A program made the position numbers and the translations under genes. From NCBI GenBank assembly GCA_027577415.1, contig JANBQS010000297.1, forward strand, positions 1 through 22,096: a stretch of 22,096 bases of DNA, in the 5' to 3' direction. Shown here piece by piece: positions 15,850 through 22,096 of the stretch. How positions within the stretch are numbered: the first letter of the stretch is position 1; each line of letters starts with the position of its first letter. The DNA is from Coemansia sp. RSA 922 (lineage: Eukaryota > Kickxellomycota > Kickxellomycetes > Kickxellales > Kickxellaceae). The notes below the pieces were generated by a model. It ran no database searches and was not told the origin of the DNA. It worked only from the letters and a program-made list of their open reading frames with translations.

Positions 15850-18800
15850 ATGCCTAGTCTATTTAGTAGAAAAAGCAAGAGTGGTACTCGGGCACAAGCC
15901 CGTCCGCCAAGTGGAGTACCTGCTGATTTTGGACATAGCCGCGGAGGGCTCACCCAACAGCCTGAGCCAGAAGTTCCAGCAGGACGTCCAACAACAGCGA
16001 CTCAGCAAAAGGATTTGCCCGGAGTACCCGTAGAGATGGGTCGCAACCAAGCTACAGACCGGTATAGTCCACGGCCACAGTGGAACCATCCGTCGTACGA
16101 GGCGCCTGTGGCACCGGTGCGTGGGCCGCCAGCGTCGTTTCCCGAGCCTAGGCCGCAGAATAACGGGTACCGTGTGGCTAACGGCAGCGGGGACATGTAC
16201 CCAGGCAAACCCATGCGTGGGTCGAAGGGGTCGGACGCGTCAATGAACAAACCCAGTGACATGCGTCCCACGTCGTCGCAGGGAAGCCAGTCGTCGTCTT
16301 TTTGGTCAAAGCGCAATATCCGCGGCGTTCCCATCTTCCCACGACGCGGGTTCTCGACAGCTCTCCATGGTCAGCACATGTACTGGTTTGGCGGCAAATC
16401 CGACTCTGGATTCCACAGCGACCTAAACACCCTGGACTCGACTACTTGGGAAGTGCAGCGCGTCGAAGTGCGCGGCAGTGTGCCTGAGGCGAGAGAGGGC
16501 CATTCGGCGTCGTTTATTGGGCGCACGATGTTTGTGTTTGGCGGTGAGCTCGAGTCCCGCGTGTACGACGACTCGCTCTACGCCTATAATATGGCCAACT
16601 GCACGTGGTACAAGGTACCTATCCAGGGAGACCCGCTCACTGGTCGCAAGGGACATACCACGGTGTCTGTGGGGTCTAAGCTATTCGTGTTTGGCGGCAC
16701 TGTTGACAGATACTTTCTCAATGACCTGGTTTCGTTTGATGTGCGGTCGGCAGCCACGCAGGGAGCTCGCTGGCAGTTTGAACACGAGGAAAGGGACGTG
16801 CAGCCGATGGGAAGAGCTGGCCATTCGTGTAGCTTTTATGCTGGCAGCATCTACGTGTTTGGCGGTATGAACAGCGACGGGTGCTTCAACGACCTGTGGG
16901 CCTATGACTTGGAGCTTAAGCGCTGGCACCAGGTAACACCGAATGGAGCCACTCCTCCTGCTCGCTATGGACATGCATCGGCGGTGGTGGATGACTGTAT
17001 TTTCATCATGGGCGGCCGTACGATTCGGGGCGAGCCTTTGAACGACTTTTTCGCCTACAAGATTAGCTCCCAGCGCTGGTACACGTTCCAAGTCAGCGCA
17101 GCGTCGTGGCCACACCAGGTGGATCCTATTTTCTCTGTTGTCAAGACCCGGCTACTGTTGTACTCAGGCTCTATGCCTAGGGATGCTGAGGAGCCGTTGA
17201 TATACTCGTTGGATACGTCTAAAATCAAGATTCAGCCCGATGCTCCTCGCCAAGATGCAACTGCTCAGCCGCCGCCGAGGTATTCGGAGGAAGAGGAGGA
17301 GGATGAGAAGGCTAGGAGACATCGGTCGTTGATGCAGCCGCCGCCTGGTGCCCCCAATGTACGGCCGCAGAGCGCTAGGGCTACGTCGATGGTCGATCAG
17401 CAGCCTGTTCAGCGGCCGCTGACTCCGCCGCTGCCATTGCCCCCGGCTCCTGAGTCTGAGCGGGTGGCGTTGCCTAGACTGGATGTCAACGGATACTCGT
17501 CTGTCGATGACTTTGAAATCGTCAGTCCCCCTCCAGTACCCACCGAAGAAGAGGCGCGTAAGCTCAAGCCAGTCCAGCCGGCTCGTCGTTCGATCGTCAT
17601 CCCACAGAGCAGCAGCCCACAAGTCGACGAAGATACTCCTAGCCTGCCCACGGCATCATCACCCCCACTGGAGAACTCTGCGGTGGCGGCTGCTGCTGCG
17701 GCAGCTACAGCGTCGTCTATGGCTAATGGGCGCGATGACCGGCGGTTGACTATCCAGCTGCGTAACCGCAATTCCTTTGCCATGCACGGACAAGTCAATG
17801 GCGAGTCGCCTGCTGTGCCTGCGCAGGGCTTTGGATTGCCGCCCATTGCGCTTGTGCATAGTCCCATGGGCAATGCATTCACCACGCAGGAGTCTCTGCC
17901 GCCGGCCACCCCCGAGGCACGCGACGCCGCCACACGCGCATGGGCAGCCATTGAAGCCAAGTACGCTCAGCGCAGCGACGAGCCCGGCTTGGACGATACT
18001 AGGGTTCTTGGCGTGCTATTGGCCATGCGCAGAGAGCTGGCTGAGACCAAGCAGCAGCTGAGCACTGTGTCCCGCGTAGCTATGGAGCGTGTGGCTGAGG
18101 CCGAGCGTGGACGTAAAGCAGCGTTGCAAGAGGCCATATACTTGAAGGCCAAGACTGCAGCTCTGTCTACGGCATCCGGTCCGTTGCAGGCCAAACTGGG
18201 CGCCCACCGTATCCACGAGCTCGAGCGTCTCTATGCTAATACGCTGAACGACAATGATGCGCTTAGGCACCAGCTGTCGGCTGCCAATTTGGCTCTGAAC
18301 CAGGCCCATGACGCATTGGCCGAAGTCAGAGCCGACTCTGACGTCACTAGGAGGCAGCTACGGGACGTCGAGACGCTGGCGCAGGAGCGGGCGGCGGAGG
18401 ATGCAGAGGTGCTGAGGGAGCGGGAAAGAATGCTGGCTAGCCAGGAGCAGACCGAGAATGACCGCGCCGACCGCATGCAAATGGCCTTGGCACAGGCTCA
18501 GGCTGCCGGCGACCGTGCTGACCGCATCCAGGCCCTGTATGAGGCGTCCGTGGCCAAGGTGGATGAGCTGAGCCAGAGGTCTGCGGAGCTGGCTGCTGAC
18601 CACGATAAACTGCGGGCACAGGCAGAGCGGTCGGCCGAGCGTGCGCAAGAGTACGAGCAGTTGTGGAGCGATGCTAAGCGCCAGATCACAGCCTCGTTGA
18701 CCCTGCGTGCTAACGTGGAGCGTGTTGAGGATAGGGAGCGTACTATTGCTGAGCTGGAGCGGAAGCTCGAGAACAGGGCCCGCACGAACTCGTCGGTATC

Positions 18801-19182
18801 GGCTATTAATCACGGCATGTCCAATGCCAGCCTCGATGAGGACGGTCCCCGCGACGTGCATGCGGCGTATTTGGCTGCACATAGGCAGTGGGCTGACGCC
18901 AGGGACGAGATGCTTGCGATGAAGGCGGCATTGAGGGAGTCGGATGATCAGAGACGCGACTCGGATCTGAAACTGGCTGCCAGGGATAGAGAGATGGCAG
19001 AGTTGCAGGCGAGATTGGATGCCTTTACAAAGTTGTTGCAGGAATACGCGGGGAGAGAGGGTCTTACTCCCGCGGACGTCCTGAGCGCTCCCAAGGACGA
19101 TGTCTCGGTCGCTAGTATGCTGGCTGCTATCCAACAGCTCCAACGCGCATCGTCTCTGGCAACTACAGCTGGCCACCATTAA
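15850..19182 (+). CDS. kelch-repeat coiled-coil protein, Tea1/Kel1-like
   Basis: A 1110-aa single-exon protein; the frame opens at a GTG at 15838 but the first ATG is 15850 (MPSLFSRKSKSG). Residues 1-160 are Pro/Ser/Arg-rich and disordered. About 162-458 is a six-blade kelch propeller with Gly-Gly doublets and spaced Trp/Tyr (YWFGGKSDSGFHSDL, MFVFGGELESRVYDDSLY, LFVFGGTVDRYFLNDL, IYVFGGMNSDGCFNDLW, IFIMGGRTIRGEPLNDF). A Pro-rich linker with an Ala run (about 615-625) follows, and about 695-1085 is coiled coil (RRELAETKQQLSTVSRV; REREMLASQEQ-type heptads). This layout matches fungal cell-end markers Tea1/Tea3 and Kel1/Kel2, which set polarity and, for Kel1, inhibit mitotic exit. Other kelch/coiled-coil proteins share the layout, so no symbol is given. 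It lacks an obvious prenyl or membrane anchor. Confidence 0.85.
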   Translation: MPSLFSRKSKSGTRAQARPPSGVPADFGHSRGGLTQQPEPEVPAGRPTTATQQKDLPGVPVEMGRNQATDRYSPRPQWNHPSYEAPVAPVRGPPASFPEPRPQNNGYRVANGSGDMYPGKPMRGSKGSDASMNKPSDMRPTSSQGSQSSSFWSKRNIRGVPIFPRRGFSTALHGQHMYWFGGKSDSGFHSDLNTLDSTTWEVQRVEVRGSVPEAREGHSASFIGRTMFVFGGELESRVYDDSLYAYNMANCTWYKVPIQGDPLTGRKGHTTVSVGSKLFVFGGTVDRYFLNDLVSFDVRSAATQGARWQFEHEERDVQPMGRAGHSCSFYAGSIYVFGGMNSDGCFNDLWAYDLELKRWHQVTPNGATPPARYGHASAVVDDCIFIMGGRTIRGEPLNDFFAYKISSQRWYTFQVSAASWPHQVDPIFSVVKTRLLLYSGSMPRDAEEPLIYSLDTSKIKIQPDAPRQDATAQPPPRYSEEEEEDEKARRHRSLMQPPPGAPNVRPQSARATSMVDQQPVQRPLTPPLPLPPAPESERVALPRLDVNGYSSVDDFEIVSPPPVPTEEEARKLKPVQPARRSIVIPQSSSPQVDEDTPSLPTASSPPLENSAVAAAAAAATASSMANGRDDRRLTIQLRNRNSFAMHGQVNGESPAVPAQGFGLPPIALVHSPMGNAFTTQESLPPATPEARDAATRAWAAIEAKYAQRSDEPGLDDTRVLGVLLAMRRELAETKQQLSTVSRVAMERVAEAERGRKAALQEAIYLKAKTAALSTASGPLQAKLGAHRIHELERLYANTLNDNDALRHQLSAANLALNQAHDALAEVRADSDVTRRQLRDVETLAQERAAEDAEVLRERERMLASQEQTENDRADRMQMALAQAQAAGDRADRIQALYEASVAKVDELSQRSAELAADHDKLRAQAERSAERAQEYEQLWSDAKRQITASLTLRANVERVEDRERTIAELERKLENRARTNSSVSAINHGMSNASLDEDGPRDVHAAYLAAHRQWADARDEMLAMKAALRESDDQRRDSDLKLAARDREMAELQARLDAFTKLLQEYAGREGLTPADVLSAPKDDVSVASMLAAIQQLQRASSLATTAGHH

Positions 19183-19343
19183 AAAATAATGCGCCTTCAC
19201 ATGACAAACATGTCCCCCCACCAACCACTTCATGCACCATTTTCTTTATATTTCTGTTTCCGTTTCTTCGCTTTTCTGTCTTTCTTCTCCGCGCGAATAG
19301 TAAAAAAAAATTTATTTTTATATTTCAATTTGTTGGAAACTGA

Positions 19344-21578
19344 ATGGAGACACGAAAAATACTCTCTCAGGTCGGCTTAGTTCTTGTCACACTGTTGTGT
19401 TGGCTCTACGGCTTTCACCTTTACACTGAGGCCAATCGCCCGCTACAGGACCGTTCGCTTGGCTTTTCCGTCTCGAATACTCTGGCTAGACCGTCGTTGG
19501 ACCATATCCCTGTACTTGATGACAGTAATGACGGCATACTGACGTTTATCCATGCCTCCGATATCCACATTAGCAAATACGTGCCACAGGGAGGGCTTAT
19601 CCATTTCCTTCACTTTTTGCACACGGCTGTTCCCCTGATCTCGCCACGTCTGGTGACAATAACCGGGGACCTGACAGACGGCAAGGACCAGCAAAAGCTC
19701 ATTTCGCTGCAGCAAATTGATGAGTGGAAGGCGTATGAGCGGGCGCTGGATTCTAGTGGGGTCAAAGACCGGTTCAACGGCACGTTCTATAGGGACCAGA
19801 GAGGGAACCATGATTGCTTCAATGTGTTTGCATCGGACTCGGTCGACAACTACTTTAACACGTATTCGGCGGCGAAAGAAGTGGGTGGGTACTATTTGGA
19901 GATCAAAGAGTCGTTCGGATCCTACGCGTTTGTTGCTAGCGACGGATGTCCTCGGCATGGGTTTGCTCGGCCGTTGAACTTTTTCGGGTACCTGGATGCC
20001 CAAGGAATGCAGTTGTTGGAGGGCCGGTTGACGCGTGCTAGGACCGCTAACCACACGTTCTTGCTTAACCACTATCCTGTGAGTACTATGCTTTATGGCC
20101 GGTATAACCAGACTTTTGCTGAGCTGGCTAAGGGTGTTAGTGTGTTTTTGTGTGGCCATTTGCATCAGCTTGTTGGCGGTATTGGCGCGCAGCTGCAGGC
20201 GTATAAGGTTAAGGAGGGGTACTGGGAATTGGAGATTGGCGATATGAAGGAGCACGCGTTGTATAGGGTTTATGCTGTTGACCATGATTTGGTGTCGTTT
20301 GTTGATGTTACTTTGCCCGTCGGTCGCCTGCCCATGCCTAACCCGATGATGCTGGACGCGACGGTGGAGCCTATCCCGCATCCGCCTGTGGTTTTGGTGA
20401 CGAATCCAAAGGACGCCCGCTACCTGTTGCCGCAGCATGAGCCGCTGGCCATTATGCGCCACAGCACGCATATCCGCGCTCTGGTGTGGGCGGACTCTAC
20501 TGCCAAAGTGGAGATGAAGATCGACGGTGTTGTGCATCCGCATCCGGCTGTGTACCGCGGCAAGCAGACAACCGACGCCCGCGGGGACTCGGTTAAAACC
20601 CCGCTGTGGGTTGCGCCCTGGGACCCTGCGCAGTACGACGACGGCCATGTGCATGAGCTCGAGGTTACTGCGGTTGATGATGGGGGTCGGTCTACTACGG
20701 TGCGTGTTCCGTTCCACTTTTCTCTGGACCCTGTGCCGCTGGACAATGGGTCGCGGGGCGGGTGGATTATGCGGCAGAGTTTCCCTGATATCTTCCGTGT
20801 CTCCGGACTTATCAGCTACCTGCTGATGGCTGTGTTTTTGGTTATTATTCCGCGCATGTACTTTGTCGCGTTGGCAGAGCCCCGCGCATGGATGGCGGCG
20901 CGGACACTGGCTCATCACAAGGACGAGGCGCGGGTAAGGCACTTGTGGGCCCTGCTGCGTGGCAATACTAACCCGCTGGCACTGGCTAAACTCGGGTTGG
21001 CGCTGCTTGGCGAGCAAACAAAGTTCCTCGTCAGTACGCAGTTCACTGCTCAGGTGTATTTTGCCTCGTTGCCGGCGTTTTTCTACCCGGCGTATTTCTT
21101 CACAATGGCATTGGCTGCACTCCCCTTGTTCACGGGTCTGTTGATCCCGTCGGCTGGACCCTTGGGTGTTGGATCCGTGTATGCCTATGGTGTGTTTATT
21201 GCGGGGGAGTGGGCGCCGCTCTTGGACTCGTGGACGTATGCGCTGGCTAGTATTAGCGCACTCATGGTGCTCCTCGTGTACCTGCCGGTGGCTGCGGCAC
21301 CACCTGCATTGTTTTACTCACCATACGGTGCTACTGGGAGACCCTGGTATAGGGGCGTGGCGGTTCGATTGGCGGTGGCTGTTTATTGTATCATGTATTT
21401 GGGATTGCCGACATTGATGACTGTTTATACGTATGGATTCCCGTCAATTGTACTGGGGTACTCCCGTGCATGGCTGTTTGCTGCTGCGGCCGTGGCCCTG
21501 TATGTCTTGGATTGGCGTCCGTCGGCTGCACAGCATGTTTATGTTCAGGTGCCGTCTGGTGTTAGACAAGAAGAATAG
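19344..21578 (+). CDS. TMEM62: TMEM62-like membrane calcineurin-type phosphoesterase
   Basis: A 744-aa single-exon membrane protein. A signal-anchor helix (about 9-26, LVLVTLLCWLYGFHLY) precedes a metallophosphoesterase domain with its metal ligands in order: ASDIHIS (Asp73, His75), TGDLTDGK (Asp109), RGNHD (Asn155, His156, Asp157), NHYP (His243) and CGHLHQ (His272, His274). A beta-rich region follows to about 480, then four or five C-terminal membrane helices (about 491-515, 570-625, 630-655, 670-700, 708-728). This is the plan of TMEM62, whose human form is about 640 aa; its substrate is unknown. The catalytic core should face the lumen or exterior if the anchor is type II, which is inference. 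Asn-X-Thr sequons within the core (NGT, NHT, NQT) agree with lumenal exposure. The promoter is the 161 bp after the kelch gene, including a T/A-rich tract at 19300-19330. Confidence 0.9.
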   Translation: METRKILSQVGLVLVTLLCWLYGFHLYTEANRPLQDRSLGFSVSNTLARPSLDHIPVLDDSNDGILTFIHASDIHISKYVPQGGLIHFLHFLHTAVPLISPRLVTITGDLTDGKDQQKLISLQQIDEWKAYERALDSSGVKDRFNGTFYRDQRGNHDCFNVFASDSVDNYFNTYSAAKEVGGYYLEIKESFGSYAFVASDGCPRHGFARPLNFFGYLDAQGMQLLEGRLTRARTANHTFLLNHYPVSTMLYGRYNQTFAELAKGVSVFLCGHLHQLVGGIGAQLQAYKVKEGYWELEIGDMKEHALYRVYAVDHDLVSFVDVTLPVGRLPMPNPMMLDATVEPIPHPPVVLVTNPKDARYLLPQHEPLAIMRHSTHIRALVWADSTAKVEMKIDGVVHPHPAVYRGKQTTDARGDSVKTPLWVAPWDPAQYDDGHVHELEVTAVDDGGRSTTVRVPFHFSLDPVPLDNGSRGGWIMRQSFPDIFRVSGLISYLLMAVFLVIIPRMYFVALAEPRAWMAARTLAHHKDEARVRHLWALLRGNTNPLALAKLGLALLGEQTKFLVSTQFTAQVYFASLPAFFYPAYFFTMALAALPLFTGLLIPSAGPLGVGSVYAYGVFIAGEWAPLLDSWTYALASISALMVLLVYLPVAAAPPALFYSPYGATGRPWYRGVAVRLAVAVYCIMYLGLPTLMTVYTYGFPSIVLGYSRAWLFAAAAVALYVLDWRPSAAQHVYVQVPSGVRQEE

Positions 21579-22073
21579 ATTTTATTTTATTTTTTTGGTT
21601 TCTTTAGATTACTATGCGATTTTTTGGATATTGGCGATGTTATTTGCTTAATGTGTGAAGGCGGCTTGTTTGTCCAAACACCCCCCGAGTAGCTCGAACC
21701 AAAAAAGCAACCACAACTTGTTTTTTTGCCTATGATGTAATAGGTTTCTTTTGGCGAAACCTGCTAGCCTCAAAGAAAGAAGAAACTGGTTTAAAAGAAC
21801 ACCATTGGCTTTTTGTTCTCAAAGAGGTCCTTTGTTCTAAAGGACTGGGGGGTGTTTCTGGAATAAAAATAAACGTCATCGCTCGCTGTCAACGGTTTTT
21901 TTTTTGGGGAGGGGGGAATGCTTCGTCTTACAAAAAAATGGCAAAAAAAAAAAAAAAAACTGCGGTGGCTACCCAACTGTTATAAAAAAGGGTGTCTGAG
22001 GGAGCCCACTCCTCCAACTTTTTTTCTTTTCTCTTCGTATTCTTACTTTTATCCCCAACTTCTGCTATTTATA
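21579..22073. promoter_or_regulatory. inverted-repeat-rich spacer and promoter of the next gene
   Basis: Holds the TMEM62 3' end, then an 11-bp inverted repeat AAACACCCCCC (21676-21686) and GGGGGGTGTTT (21847-21857) enclosing three hairpins: CGAG-tag-CTCG (21686-21696), AGGTTTC/GAAACCT (21742-21762) and GTCCTTT/AAAGGAC (21827-21845). Poly-A and poly-T runs follow at 21896-21905 and 21943-21959. A TATAAAAA at 21981-21988 lies 93 nt upstream of an ATG at 22074, with a C/T-rich leader between. Confidence 0.6.
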
Positions 22074-22096
22074 ATGAGCTTTCTTACTAAAATCCC
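22074..22096 (+). CDS. start of a gene cut by the window edge
   Basis: ATG followed by codons for SFLTKIP before the sequence ends. It is called only because a good TATA box and a pyrimidine-rich leader precede it. Nothing can be said about the product. Confidence 0.4.

Noticed and set aside
18358..19233. 291-aa minus-strand frame antisense to the kelch protein
   Set aside because: Shadow of the GC-rich coiled-coil coding sequence; no ATG-proximal promoter and no domain.
19443..21017. 524-aa minus-strand frame antisense to TMEM62
   Set aside because: Long only because of codon bias on the plus strand; His/Arg/Gln-rich without any domain.

Overview
The window reads as nuclear DNA of a fungus. 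It carries fungal or eukaryotic housekeeping genes with few, short introns (about 74-109 nt), TATA boxes, AATAAA signals and long T-tracts. Unspliced early-diverging-fungus style genes, a TMEM62-type phosphoesterase and a fungal Atp4 suggest an early-diverging lineage such as Kickxellomycotina. That placement is inference from memory of protein style, not a database result. Several long reading frames open at TTG or GTG; in a eukaryote the start is the first good ATG, and starts are set accordingly.

Layout, left to right. 1-1383: decayed sequence with a possible LTR-retrotransposon relic on the minus strand. 1384-7319: a compact housekeeping block: ABHD11-like mitochondrial hydrolase (+), MUS81 nuclease (-), MAD2 checkpoint protein (+) sharing a divergent promoter with MUS81, and U2AF large subunit (+), whose first intron appears to be a GC-AG intron. 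7320-about 11900: an AT-rich accessory island with a tandem duplication of an unrecognised small gene (147 and 128 aa, about 55% identical), an unrelated unrecognised 115-aa gene on the minus strand, a possible pseudogene tail and several hairpin-forming segments. 11955-14833: a small zinc-finger protein of the At2g23090 type (-, three exons), SIL1 (+) divergent from it, and ATP4 (-, three exons) convergent with SIL1. 15850-21578: a kelch/coiled-coil protein of Tea1/Kel1 style (+) and a TMEM62-like membrane phosphoesterase (+). 21579-22096: an inverted-repeat-rich spacer, a TATA box and the first codons of another gene running off the right edge.

No pathway links all the genes. MUS81 and MAD2 both act in genome maintenance and mitosis and share one 270-bp promoter. 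SIL1 has three copies of a TGCCACG element that resembles XBP1/Hac1 unfolded-protein-response sites. The best candidates for something undescribed are the small orphan genes of the AT-rich island: their leaders are more conserved than their proteins, and the TATA-to-ATG distance is exactly the same in both copies. No tRNA, rRNA or CRISPR array was recognised.
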